From the NCBI GenBank assembly GCA_903824575.1, contig CAIJXJ010000050.1, positions 1 through 64,000 of the forward strand: DNA of 64,000 nt, written 5' to 3'. Positions 37,517 through 45,767 of the stretch are shown here, piece by piece. The translations under genes and the position numbers were made by a program. Positions within the stretch are counted from its first letter, which is position 1. Every line of letters begins with the position of its first letter. The notes under the pieces were generated by a model. That model ran no database searches. It was not told the DNA's origin and worked only from the letters and a program-made list of their open reading frames with translations. Source of the DNA: an uncultured Methylobacillus sp. (GTDB lineage: Bacteria > Pseudomonadota > Gammaproteobacteria > Burkholderiales > Methylophilaceae).

Positions 37517-38974
37517 ATGAGTGTAACCGCTGAAAGCCGCGTCAATGCCGCGGAATTGATTGAGGAGGTCCTCAAGGCCTACCCTGAAAAGAGCGCCAAG
37601 AGGCGCGCCAAGCACCTGACTGTGCAAGAGGAAGGTAAATCCGATTGCGACGTCAAATCCAACATCAAGTCCCTGCCAGGGGTGATGACTATCCGGGGTT
37701 GCGCTTACGCCGGCTCCAAAGGCGTGGTATGGGGACCAATCAAAGACATGATTCATATCAGTCATGGCCCCGTCGGCTGTGGCCAGTACTCCTGGGCTTC
37801 ACGCCGTAACTATTACATCGGCACCACCGGCATTGACTCCTACGGCACCATGCAGTTCACTTCCGATTTTCAGGAAAAGGACATCGTGTTCGGCGGCGAC
37901 AAGAAGCTGGAAAAAATCATCGACGAAATCGATGTGCTGTTCCCACTCAACAAGGGTATCTCCATCCAGTCCGAGTGCCCGATCGGCCTGATCGGTGATG
38001 ACATCGAAGCCGTTGCCAAGAAAAAAGCCAAGCAGTATGAAGGCAAGACCATCGTGCCGGTTCGCTGCGAAGGCTTCCGTGGCGTGTCGCAATCTCTGGG
38101 TCACCATATCGCCAACGACACAATCCGGGATTTCGTGTTCGACAAAACCGATCCCACTAAAAATGCATTCGTTGGCACGCCCTATGATGTCGCCATCATC
38201 GGCGACTACAACATCGGCGGCGATGCCTGGTCGAGCCGTATCCTGCTGGAAGAAATGGGCCTGCGCGTGATCGCCCAGTGGTCCGGTGACGGCTCCATTG
38301 CAGAACTGGAAAACACGCCTAAGGCCAAGCTTAACATCCTGCACTGCTACCGTTCGATGAACTATATCAGCCGCCACATGGAAGAAAAGTACGGTATCCC
38401 CTGGGTCGAATACAACTTCTTCGGCCCATCCAAAATTGAGGAATCTCTGCGCAAGATCGCCAGTTTCTTCGATGACAGCATCAAGGAAAAGACCGAACAG
38501 GTCATCCTCAAGTACCAAGCGCTGACCAATGCGGTCATCGCCAAGTACAAGCCACGTCTGCAGGGCAAGAAGGTCATGCTGTTCGTCGGCGGCCTGCGTC
38601 CACGCCACGTTATCGGCGCCTATGAGGATCTGGGCATGGAAGTGGTTGGTACCGGCTACGAATTCGGCCATAACGACGACTATCAACGCACCACCCACTA
38701 CGTCAAGGATGGCACGCTAATCTATGACGATGTCACTGGTTACGAATTCGAAAAATTTGTCGAAGCGATCCAACCCGACCTGGTCGGTTCCGGTGTCAAG
38801 GAAAAATACGTGTTCCAGAAGATGGGTGTGCCATTCCGTCAGATGCACAGCTGGGATTACTCCGGTCCTTATCACGGTTATGACGGCTTTGCCATCTTCG
38901 CGCGTGATATGGACATGGCAATCAACAATCCAGTATGGGCCTTGACCAAGACCCCCTGGAAAAAGGCAGCTTAA
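37517..38974 (+). CDS. nifD: Nitrogenase molybdenum-iron protein alpha chain NifD
   Basis: 485 residues; it binds FeMo-co at the interface with NifK. P-cluster ligands are in [25 protein letters not shown] and [11 protein letters not shown]; FeMo-co ligands are the cysteine in the [10 protein letters not shown] segment and the late histidine in [16 protein letters not shown]. The [17 protein letters not shown] loop is intact. It has the Mo-type length without the Vnf/Anf signature. Confidence 0.99.
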   Translation: MSVTAESRVNAAELIEEVLKAYPEKSAKRRAKHLTVQEEGKSDCDVKSNIKSLPGVMTIRGCAYAGSKGVVWGPIKDMIHISHGPVGCGQYSWASRRNYYIGTTGIDSYGTMQFTSDFQEKDIVFGGDKKLEKIIDEIDVLFPLNKGISIQSECPIGLIGDDIEAVAKKKAKQYEGKTIVPVRCEGFRGVSQSLGHHIANDTIRDFVFDKTDPTKNAFVGTPYDVAIIGDYNIGGDAWSSRILLEEMGLRVIAQWSGDGSIAELENTPKAKLNILHCYRSMNYISRHMEEKYGIPWVEYNFFGPSKIEESLRKIASFFDDSIKEKTEQVILKYQALTNAVIAKYKPRLQGKKVMLFVGGLRPRHVIGAYEDLGMEVVGTGYEFGHNDDYQRTTHYVKDGTLIYDDVTGYEFEKFVEAIQPDLVGSGVKEKYVFQKMGVPFRQMHSWDYSGPYHGYDGFAIFARDMDMAINNPVWALTKTPWKKAA

Positions 38975-38985
38975 AGGAGAATGAA

Positions 38986-40545
38986 ATGAGCCAAAACGCT
39001 GAAAAAGTATTAGACCACTTCAAGCTGTTTCGTGAACCCGAATACAAGGAAATGTTCGCGAGAAAGAAGGAAGAATTTGAATATGCAGTGCCCGCCGAGG
39101 CTTTGCAACACACCATCGAGTGGACCAAGACCGAAGACTACAAGGAAAAGAACTTTGCCCGTGAAGCCCTTACGGTTAATCCGGCCAAAGCTTGCCAGCC
39201 CCTCGGCGCCGTATTTGCCGCCAATGGCTTCGAAGGCACCCTGCCCTTCGTGCATGGTTCTCAAGGTTGTGTAGCTTACTACCGCTCGCACTTCAGCCGT
39301 CACTTCAAGGAGCCGACCTCCTGCGTGTCGTCTTCGATGACGGAAGATGCCGCCGTGTTCGGTGGTTTGAACAACATGATCGATGGCCTGGCCAACGCCT
39401 ACAGTCTTTACAAGCCGAAGATGATTGCGGTATCCACCACCTGCATGGCGGAGGTGATTGGTGACGACTTGAACGCCTTCATCAAGACTTCCAGGGAAAA
39501 GGGTTCCATCCCGAATGAATTTGATGTGCCGTTTGCCCATACCCCGGCCTTCGTCGGCAGCCATATCACCGGCTATGACAATGCCCTGCTGGGTGTAGTC
39601 AAGTACTTCTGGGACGGCAAGGCCGGCATGGCGCCAGCCTTGGAAAGAAAGCCCAATAAGAGCGTCAACTTCATTGGCGGCTTCGATGGTTACGTGGTTG
39701 GCAACAACCGTGAAATCCGTCGTATTTTCAACGAGTTCGGTATCAAGTACACCATGCTGTGTGACCCGTCGGACGCCTGGGATACGCCGACCGATGGCGA
39801 ATTCCGCATGTATGACGGTGGCACCACACTGGAAGACACTGCCAACGCCATTCACGCCAAGGCCACCATCGTGATGCAGACCATCAGCACGGAAAAAACT
39901 GCTGCCTTCATCGAAAGCAAAGGCCAGGAAGTGGTCCGCCTGCATCACCCGGTAGGCGTTGCCGGTACCGATCATTTGCTGATGGAACTGTCGCGTATCA
40001 CCGGCAAGGAAATCCCTGAGTCGCTGACTAAAGAACGTGGCCGCTTGGTGGATGCTATCGCCGATTCCAGCGCGCACATCCATGGCAAGAAGTTTGCACT
40101 TTACGGTGACCCTGACACGATGCTGGGCCTCACCGCCTTCCTGCTGGAACTGGGTGCCGAACCGGTGACCGTATTATCTACCAATGGTGACAACGACTGG
40201 GCTGCCAAGGTGCAGGCACTGTTTGATGCCAGTCCATTCGGTACAAACTGCAAGGTCTATCCGAAGAAGGACTTGTGGCACCTGCGTTCACTGCTGTTCA
40301 CCGAACCCGTCGATTTCCTGATCGGCAACACTTTCGGCAAGTATCTCGATCGCGACACCAATACGCCACTGATCCGCATCGGCTTCCCGATTTTCGATCG
40401 GCATCACAAGCATCGTTATCCGGTGTGGGGCTATCAGGGCGGGCTCAATGTGTTGGTTACCATCCTCGACAAGATCTTCGACACGATGGATGCAGACACC
40501 AACGGCATCGGCACTACAGACTACAGCTTCGACATCATTCGTTAA
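38986..40545 (+). CDS. nifK: Nitrogenase molybdenum-iron protein beta chain NifK
   Basis: 519 residues. P-cluster cysteines lie in [35 protein letters not shown] and [29 protein letters not shown] is conserved. The N-terminal extension (~55 residues before [10 protein letters not shown]) is as in Klebsiella and Azotobacter NifK. The ATG at 38986 follows AAAGGAG and lies 11 bases after nifD. Confidence 0.99.
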   Translation: MSQNAEKVLDHFKLFREPEYKEMFARKKEEFEYAVPAEALQHTIEWTKTEDYKEKNFAREALTVNPAKACQPLGAVFAANGFEGTLPFVHGSQGCVAYYRSHFSRHFKEPTSCVSSSMTEDAAVFGGLNNMIDGLANAYSLYKPKMIAVSTTCMAEVIGDDLNAFIKTSREKGSIPNEFDVPFAHTPAFVGSHITGYDNALLGVVKYFWDGKAGMAPALERKPNKSVNFIGGFDGYVVGNNREIRRIFNEFGIKYTMLCDPSDAWDTPTDGEFRMYDGGTTLEDTANAIHAKATIVMQTISTEKTAAFIESKGQEVVRLHHPVGVAGTDHLLMELSRITGKEIPESLTKERGRLVDAIADSSAHIHGKKFALYGDPDTMLGLTAFLLELGAEPVTVLSTNGDNDWAAKVQALFDASPFGTNCKVYPKKDLWHLRSLLFTEPVDFLIGNTFGKYLDRDTNTPLIRIGFPIFDRHHKHRYPVWGYQGGLNVLVTILDKIFDTMDADTNGIGTTDYSFDIIR

Positions 40546-40562
40546 CAAGCCGTCAGCCATCA

Positions 40563-40601
40563 GTGGTCAGCGGTCAGCCCTCAAAGCTGATCGCTGACTG
40601 C
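40563..40601 (+). other. Strong hairpin between nifK and the FeSII-like gene
   Basis: GTGGTCAGCGGTCAGC (40563-40578) pairs over 16 positions, including three G-U pairs, with GCTGATCGCTGACTGC (40586-40601) around a seven-base loop. No T-run follows. It probably stabilises or processes the nifHDK message and lowers expression of the downstream genes. Confidence 0.7.
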
Positions 40602-40627
40602 TGAAAACTGATCGCCAAGGAGTCATT

Positions 40628-40975
40628 ATGGCAAACATTACTTTCAGCTCACCGGCGATGAAGAAGGATCTCACCATCTACGCCACTGCCGGTGATTGTC
40701 GCACCCTGCTTTCGCTTGCAAAGGAACACAAGGTCCCTATCGAATTCGAATGCGAAAATGGCGAGTGCGGTTCCTGCCCGGTGCAGGTATCCATCCTCGG
40801 CAATAAGCAACCGATGGGCATGCACCTCACCGAAAAGGAAAAAACAGTCCTGCGCCTTGCCGGCAAGATCACCAAGGCCCAGATTGAAGAAGCCGAAGTC
40901 AAGGACATTCCACCCCCGTGGCGGCTGGCATGCCAGTTCATCGTTCGCGACGAAGACATATTGGTGAAATTCTGA
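40628..40975 (+). CDS. [2Fe-2S] ferredoxin resembling Shethna protein II (FeSII)
   Basis: 115 residues: MANITFSSPAMKKD, then FECENGECGSCPVQVS with C42, C47 and C50, a lysine/glutamate-rich insertion (LTEKEKTVLRLAGKITKAQI) and the fourth ligand C102 in RLACQFIVRDEDILVKF. The insertion and C-terminal block match, from memory, Azotobacter FeSII, the protein that binds oxidised nitrogenase and shields it from oxygen. Its position right after nifK strengthens this. An electron-transfer ferredoxin is the alternative. Confidence 0.88.
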   Translation: MANITFSSPAMKKDLTIYATAGDCRTLLSLAKEHKVPIEFECENGECGSCPVQVSILGNKQPMGMHLTEKEKTVLRLAGKITKAQIEEAEVKDIPPPWRLACQFIVRDEDILVKF

Positions 40976-41011
40976 TCGCTGTTTTCAGCGTTCTCCCACA
41001 AAGAGAGTGCC

Positions 41012-41037
41012 GGGAAGAGGGCACCATTCCTCTTCCC
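41012..41037 (+). other. Perfect 9-bp hairpin after the FeSII-like gene
   Basis: GGGAAGAGG and CCTCTTCCC around an eight-base loop, 37 bases past the stop codon. No T-run, so it is likely a 3' stabiliser ahead of the terminator below. Confidence 0.6.
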
Positions 41038-41101
41038 AACCTTAACTCTTGGTAGCCTGTCAGACAATTAATCAGGTTTTCACTATGACCATTCCTCCTT
41101 T

Positions 41102-41127
41102 TGCCTCCGTAATGGAGGCAGTTTTTT
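41102..41127 (+). terminator. Intrinsic terminator after the nifHDK-FeSII unit
   Basis: TGCCTCC-GTAAT-GGAGGCA followed by G and six T. It ends 31 bases before the ribB-type start, separating it from the nifHDK transcript. It could also act as attenuator for ribB. Confidence 0.85.
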
Positions 41128-41158
41128 GCATCTTGGCCGTCACGGCGCAGGAGTTGAC

Positions 41159-42250
41159 ATGACCATCAGTCCGATAACCGACATTATTGCCGACATTCGC
41201 CGTGGCCAGATGGTTGTTCTGGTCGATGAAGAGGATAGGGAAAATGAAGGTAAGCTGGTGTTGGCGGCACAATTAGTTACGCCGGAACACATCAACTTCA
41301 TGGCGCGCTTTGCGCGTGGCCTGATTTGCCTGAGCTTAACCGAAGCGCGAAGCAAACAACTTAATCTGTCACCCATGGTCACCCGCAATGTTTCCAGCAT
41401 GGGCGCCAATTTTTATGCCTCAATCGAGGCGGCCGAGGGCGTAACGACAGGCATTTCCGCTGCCGATCGCAGCCGTACCATACTCGCGGCCGTTGCTCGT
41501 GACGCCGGCCCCCGGGACGTCGTCAGCCCGGGCCATGTATTCCCCCTGATGGCTCTCAATGGTGGTGTGCTGGTGCGTGCCGGCCACACCGAGGCGAGTT
41601 GCGACTTGGCTCATCTCGCCGGCCTTACGCCCGCCGCCGTCATCTGCGAAGTCCTGAAGGAAGACGGCAGCATTGCCCGTCTGCCCGACCTGCTTGAATT
41701 CGCCCGCGAACACCAACTAAAGATCGGTACCATTGCCGATCTTATTCGCTACCGTAGCCAGACTGAGCAATTAATTGAACGTGCAGCTGAGCGTGAAATC
41801 AGTACGGCTTATGGCAGCTTCAAACTGATCGCCTACCGCGACAAGTCAACCCAAGACACTCATCTGGTATTACTCAAGGGGGAACCGCAGCCGGAACAGG
41901 AAACTCTGGTCAGGGTGCATGAACCACTTTCCCTGTATGACCTGCTCGATGCCAGCAGCCAGACACATAGCTGGAGCGTCCCAGCCGCCATGGAGGCCAT
42001 CGCACAAGCCGGTAACGGCGTCATCATTTTGCTGCGCCGCGACGAAAGTGGTCAACAACTGGTAGAACGCATCCAACATGCCGACGAGAGGATTCGTACA
42101 CGGCAGGATTTACGTGACTATGGCATCGGCTCGCAAATTCTGCTCGACCTCAACGTCAGGAAAATGAAATTGCTGGCAACCCCGCGCAAGATGCCCAGTA
42201 TGGGCGGGTTCGGCCTGGAGATCACGGGCTACCTTGAGCACACGAGTTAA
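41159..42250 (+). CDS. Dihydroxybutanone-phosphate synthase RibB with degenerate RibA-like domain (RibBX type)
   Basis: 363 residues. The N-terminal half (~1-200) is an intact RibB: VVLVDEEDRENEGKLVLAA, RSRTILAAVARDAGPRDVVSPGH and HTEASCDLAHLAGL. The C-terminal half aligns with GTP cyclohydrolase II but lacks the zinc cysteines: where RibA has 'RVHSEC.TGD...RCDC', this reads RVHEPLSLYDLLDASSQTHS. It therefore makes only the four-carbon riboflavin precursor. Being in the nif cluster, it may raise flavin supply for flavodoxin or reductases. No FMN riboswitch precedes it. Confidence 0.9.
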   Translation: MTISPITDIIADIRRGQMVVLVDEEDRENEGKLVLAAQLVTPEHINFMARFARGLICLSLTEARSKQLNLSPMVTRNVSSMGANFYASIEAAEGVTTGISAADRSRTILAAVARDAGPRDVVSPGHVFPLMALNGGVLVRAGHTEASCDLAHLAGLTPAAVICEVLKEDGSIARLPDLLEFAREHQLKIGTIADLIRYRSQTEQLIERAAEREISTAYGSFKLIAYRDKSTQDTHLVLLKGEPQPEQETLVRVHEPLSLYDLLDASSQTHSWSVPAAMEAIAQAGNGVIILLRRDESGQQLVERIQHADERIRTRQDLRDYGIGSQILLDLNVRKMKLLATPRKMPSMGGFGLEITGYLEHTS

Positions 42251-42364
42251 CATGCCAATCTCGCAAGCCAAAATCTCAAAACCCATGGCGCATAAAACCC
42301 TGTCGCCTATCGTCCTCATCTCGCCTGAGCAACTCTGCCACAGCTTCCTTGCGGTGAAGCACTG

Positions 42365-42982
42365 ATGAAATTTTACATGACGCCAGGTTCGTGTTCGACC
42401 GGCATCCACATCCTGCTGGAAGAACTCGATCTGCTATTCGAAGTCTATCTGGTCAACCTGATGGAGGGCGACCAATTCAAGCCGGATTACCTCGCCACCA
42501 ATCCCAAAGCCACCATTCCCGTGCTGATCCGGGATGATGGTTCTGCCCTGACCGAATTCCAGGCCATCGCCTGGTGGCTGGCGCGACAGCATCCCAAAGC
42601 CGGATTGTTACCGGATTCGATTGAAGGCGAAACACGCGTAATCGAAACCATGGATTATGTCGTCGGCACCATTCACGGGCAAGGCTATACCCGCATCTTC
42701 ACCACCTCCAACTACACCAGCAACGAGGCCGAGCATGCGGCCATCCAGGCACACGGAAAAACGATCGTCGAATCAGGATTTGCCGTAATGAATGAAATTC
42801 TGGCCGAACGAGAATACGTCGTCGGCAATTTCAGCATTGCCGATGCCGCATTATTCTACGTCGAATTCTGGGCCGACAAGATCCAACTGGAATTACCCCC
42901 CCATTGCGAGCGTCATTACCAGCGCATGCTGCAACGTCCAAAAGTCCGACAGGTGCTGGCGGAAGAAGGCTACCGGGTATAG
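42365..42982 (+). CDS. Glutathione S-transferase family protein
   Basis: 205 residues. The thioredoxin-like N-terminus is MKFYMTPGSCSTGIHILLEE with catalytic-type S/C, NPKATIPVLIRDDGSALTEFQAIAWWLA, and the C-terminal helical domain ends ADAALFYVEFWADKIQLELP. GSTs of this type are found near nifHDK in other diazotrophs. It may protect against oxidative damage; substrate unknown. Confidence 0.88.
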   Translation: MKFYMTPGSCSTGIHILLEELDLLFEVYLVNLMEGDQFKPDYLATNPKATIPVLIRDDGSALTEFQAIAWWLARQHPKAGLLPDSIEGETRVIETMDYVVGTIHGQGYTRIFTTSNYTSNEAEHAAIQAHGKTIVESGFAVMNEILAEREYVVGNFSIADAALFYVEFWADKIQLELPPHCERHYQRMLQRPKVRQVLAEEGYRV

Positions 42983-43040
42983 CAGCATGATTATTGCTTA
43001 TAGCCTGTAAGCACTCATTTACCGACAAACGAGACAAATC

Positions 43041-43931
43041 ATGAGCTTGATCGCAATTGGCTGGCGTGCACACCCCGACTTCCCTTTGGTGCTGTTGATG
43101 AACCATGACGGGCCGCATGACCGTCCCACAAGTGCCGCCGAATGGTGGCCGGAGGCACCGCACTGCTTTGCCGGACGCGATCAGGCGCGAGGTGGCGCCT
43201 GGCTGGGCGTGACCCGTGAGGGACGCTTTGCCGCCGTGACGACTTATCGCAACGGGGCAGAGATCGATTCCTCGCTGCCTTCACGCGGAACACTCACGCT
43301 GGATTATCTGGCCTCGGAAGATTCCCCGGTGACGCATGCGCGGCAGTTCATGCGTAATCGCAACAGTCACCCGCCATTTAATCTGATCATCGGTACGACA
43401 CGCCAGGCGTACTACGCTGGCAGCCATACGCGCTTGCCGCTGACGCTGACGCAAGGGGTACATACCGTCTCCAACGGCTTGCTGGATGAGCGCTGGCCTA
43501 AATGCACGCAAATAGATAGCCTGCTTGGTGCCTATCTGCAAACCAATGGCGGCTTCAGTATTCTGCTGGCGGCTTACCCGAAACTCGCTGCATCGACTGC
43601 GCGTGGCGCCACTGACCTGCCCAAACCCAGTGTCGGCGGACTGAGTCCGGAAGACATTATGGCCGCAGGGTTCGCCATGCTGGCTGACCGTACCACCTAT
43701 TCCAGCGGCTTGCCCGATACCGGCATCGACGAAGATGAGGAACAACGGCTCTCCGCCTGTTTTGTCCTGGGCGAGCAACACGGCACGCGTTCGAGTTCGG
43801 TACTGGTGATGGCGCGCGATGGTCGAGTGTGCTTTGAGGAACGTAGCTTTGACACAACAGGCAATGAGTCTGGACGAGCAGCCAGTCACTGGAATGTAGA
43901 TCCATCGGCATTCTCCACCATGGAAGCCTGA
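43041..43931 (+). CDS. Divergent NRDE-family (Ntn-hydrolase-like) protein
   Basis: 296 residues aligned with the NRDE/TANGO2 family: MSLIAIGWRAHPDFPLVLLM, then NHDGPHDRPT where the family has NRDEF.DRPT, GRDQARGGAWLGVTREGRFAAVTTYR, and HTVSNGLLDERWPK. The expected cysteine at position 2 (MC.I) is serine and the NRDE motif is changed, so activity may be lost or altered. It is intact and in the nif-direction gene run. Function unknown. Confidence 0.82.
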   Translation: MSLIAIGWRAHPDFPLVLLMNHDGPHDRPTSAAEWWPEAPHCFAGRDQARGGAWLGVTREGRFAAVTTYRNGAEIDSSLPSRGTLTLDYLASEDSPVTHARQFMRNRNSHPPFNLIIGTTRQAYYAGSHTRLPLTLTQGVHTVSNGLLDERWPKCTQIDSLLGAYLQTNGGFSILLAAYPKLAASTARGATDLPKPSVGGLSPEDIMAAGFAMLADRTTYSSGLPDTGIDEDEEQRLSACFVLGEQHGTRSSSVLVMARDGRVCFEERSFDTTGNESGRAASHWNVDPSAFSTMEA

Positions 43932-43987
43932 AGCTGTTAGCGATCGCGCACTAACTTCTTTGTAAAAAGACCCAGCTAAAGGGTTGC

Positions 43988-44003
43988 GGGCATTTTTCTT
44001 GCT
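43988..44003 (+). promoter_or_regulatory. Sigma-54-type promoter of the AAA ATPase operon
   Basis: GGGCATTTTTCTTGCT fits TGGCAC-N5-TTGCW with two changes; both GG and GC and the TTGCT box are intact. It is 67 bases before the start codon. Confidence 0.72.
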
Positions 44004-44026
44004 AAATGCTCATTCATAAGACGCTT

Positions 44027-44042
44027 TGTCGCATATCCGACA
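44027..44042 (+). promoter_or_regulatory. NifA-type site inside the AAA ATPase leader
   Basis: TGTCGCATATCCGACA, a perfect TGTCG-N6-CGACA palindrome like those at nifB, nifH and nifE. It lies downstream of the -12 element, in the transcribed leader, which is unusual for an enhancer. Confidence 0.75.
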
Positions 44043-44069
44043 TGAGGCCTGGCGACGGAGAACACTTAA

Positions 44070-45767
44070 ATGAAGCTTCAAATCGAACAACCCTATGTGG
44101 AGGCCATGGTCGAGGAATTTCCAGCACTGGCGACCCTGAAAGAGCAGTTGCGTTTTGGCCATCGAGTCGAAATCCCGGCGAGTCAACTGAGCCGGGCTGA
44201 ACTGGATTTTCTGACAAGCCTGTACCAGCTTGCCGGGCCGGAGATGCAGGGACGCGCCGCGCAACTGCAAACCTTGCAACGCGCATTGAATGATGACGGC
44301 ATGAGGTTCGCGGCAGACGATCTGGAAGCATTGGTGCCGGCGATGGTTCGCTATCTGCTGGTGGATGCATTACGCGGCTGGCTGTTCAATCTAAACGTAG
44401 CTGGCAAGCCGCTGGCCTATGTGGTGACACGTCTTGATTACACTCCACAATCCAACGATGAAACCGGCAAGGTTCATATCGAACTCAAGGCCAATGCCAA
44501 GGCTGCACTCGCCACTGTGACCTTGAGGATTTCGGCCGCTGACATCGTCGGCAAAACCGTGAGCGAGATTTTCTTGAGTAAAGGTTATCTCAAGGAAACG
44601 CCGGAACTGATCCGGGCATATGACGCGACCCTGGAGCGCTATTTCGAATGGCGGGCAAAATATGGTGCCCAGTTTTCCGCCACCGGCACCGGCTTTTATG
44701 CCGAAGACCCCTCCGCCAACCATCGCAATACCGACTGGACACGCAAAGATGTGGTGGTGCTATCGGCCAACGGCACGACGGCCCGACTGGTCAACGACGA
44801 AGGCATCATTGTCAACCGCGCAAGCTCTCTGGATGCGACCGGCGACATCTTGGGCCAGTATCTGAGCAAGGCCGCCAAGAGCAACAAGTACGACGCTGAA
44901 GCGGAGGTCAAGCAATCCAGGCAGGCGATCCCCAAAGACTTGTTTACCAAGTTGCCGGTACACGGCTATATCCTGATGTTCCACCTCGACCTGCACCACT
45001 ACCTGTGGGTGCATGTAGATGACATGCAGCCTTATGCCTACCAACCAGCGCTCAAGCAGAAATTGATCCTGCCGCCGGAACAGACCGATCTTATCGACAT
45101 CCTGACGGCCGAGATGGATGTGCTGATGGACGACATCATCGCCGGCAAATCCGGTGGCACCACGGTACTTTGCGCCGGTCCTGCAGGCATAGGCAAGACC
45201 CTGACCGCAGAAGTCTATGCCGAAATCATCCGGCGCCCGCTGTATCGCGTTCATTCCGGGCAGTTAGGGCTGAACGTCGCCACCATGGAAACTGCACTCA
45301 AGGATGTGCTGACCCGGGCGCAACGCTGGGGAGCGGTGATGCTGATCGACGAAGCCGATGTCTATATCAAGCGCCGCGATGACGACATGACCATGAACGC
45401 CGTGGTTGGCGTATTTCTGCGAGTGCTGGAATATTTCAATGGCTTGCTGTTCCTCACCACCAACCGCGTGGACGACATCGATGAAGCCATCGTGTCGCGT
45501 TGCATCGCATTGATAAAATTTTATCCGCCGGATGAAGACGCCAGAGGCAAGATATGGCGCGTGATGACGGAACAATTCGGCTTGCAAGTCGATGCCGCAT
45601 TGATCTTCACCCTGGCCAGGACTTTTCCGCAAGCCACCGGGCGCGACATCAAAGGGCTGGCAAAACTCACCGCCAAATTCTGCAGTCATAAATCGATAGC
45701 ACCAACGCTGGAAGTGTTCAAGCGCTGCTCGATATTCCGCGGCATGGATATGGAACACGCGGCATGA
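44070..45767 (+). CDS. AAA-family ATPase of the nif cluster with novel N-terminal region
   Basis: 565 residues. Residues ~1-340 have no domain I recognise, apart from helical segments and a mixed region around FYAEDPSANHRNTDW. Residues ~345-545 are a single AAA module: Walker A GPAGIGKT (370-377), Walker B MLIDEA (424-429), then FLTTNRVDDIDEAIVSRC with sensor 1 and the arginine finger, close to eukaryote-like AAA remodellers. Likely it remodels a partner protein or complex. The next gene overlaps it by four bases. A sigma-54 element and a NifA palindrome precede it, so it is probably expressed with nitrogenase. Confidence 0.88.
   Translation: MKLQIEQPYVEAMVEEFPALATLKEQLRFGHRVEIPASQLSRAELDFLTSLYQLAGPEMQGRAAQLQTLQRALNDDGMRFAADDLEALVPAMVRYLLVDALRGWLFNLNVAGKPLAYVVTRLDYTPQSNDETGKVHIELKANAKAALATVTLRISAADIVGKTVSEIFLSKGYLKETPELIRAYDATLERYFEWRAKYGAQFSATGTGFYAEDPSANHRNTDWTRKDVVVLSANGTTARLVNDEGIIVNRASSLDATGDILGQYLSKAAKSNKYDAEAEVKQSRQAIPKDLFTKLPVHGYILMFHLDLHHYLWVHVDDMQPYAYQPALKQKLILPPEQTDLIDILTAEMDVLMDDIIAGKSGGTTVLCAGPAGIGKTLTAEVYAEIIRRPLYRVHSGQLGLNVATMETALKDVLTRAQRWGAVMLIDEADVYIKRRDDDMTMNAVVGVFLRVLEYFNGLLFLTTNRVDDIDEAIVSRCIALIKFYPPDEDARGKIWRVMTEQFGLQVDAALIFTLARTFPQATGRDIKGLAKLTAKFCSHKSIAPTLEVFKRCSIFRGMDMEHAA

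Noticed and set aside
37799-38698. A ~300-codon antisense frame over nifD, and a similar one over nifK (39010-40083)
   Set aside because: Antisense shadows of strongly codon-biased genes; no start signals or recognisable motifs.
40976-41158. Possible FMN riboswitch before the ribB-type gene
   Set aside because: None of the conserved RFN-element blocks is present; only two hairpins, one with a T-run, are seen.
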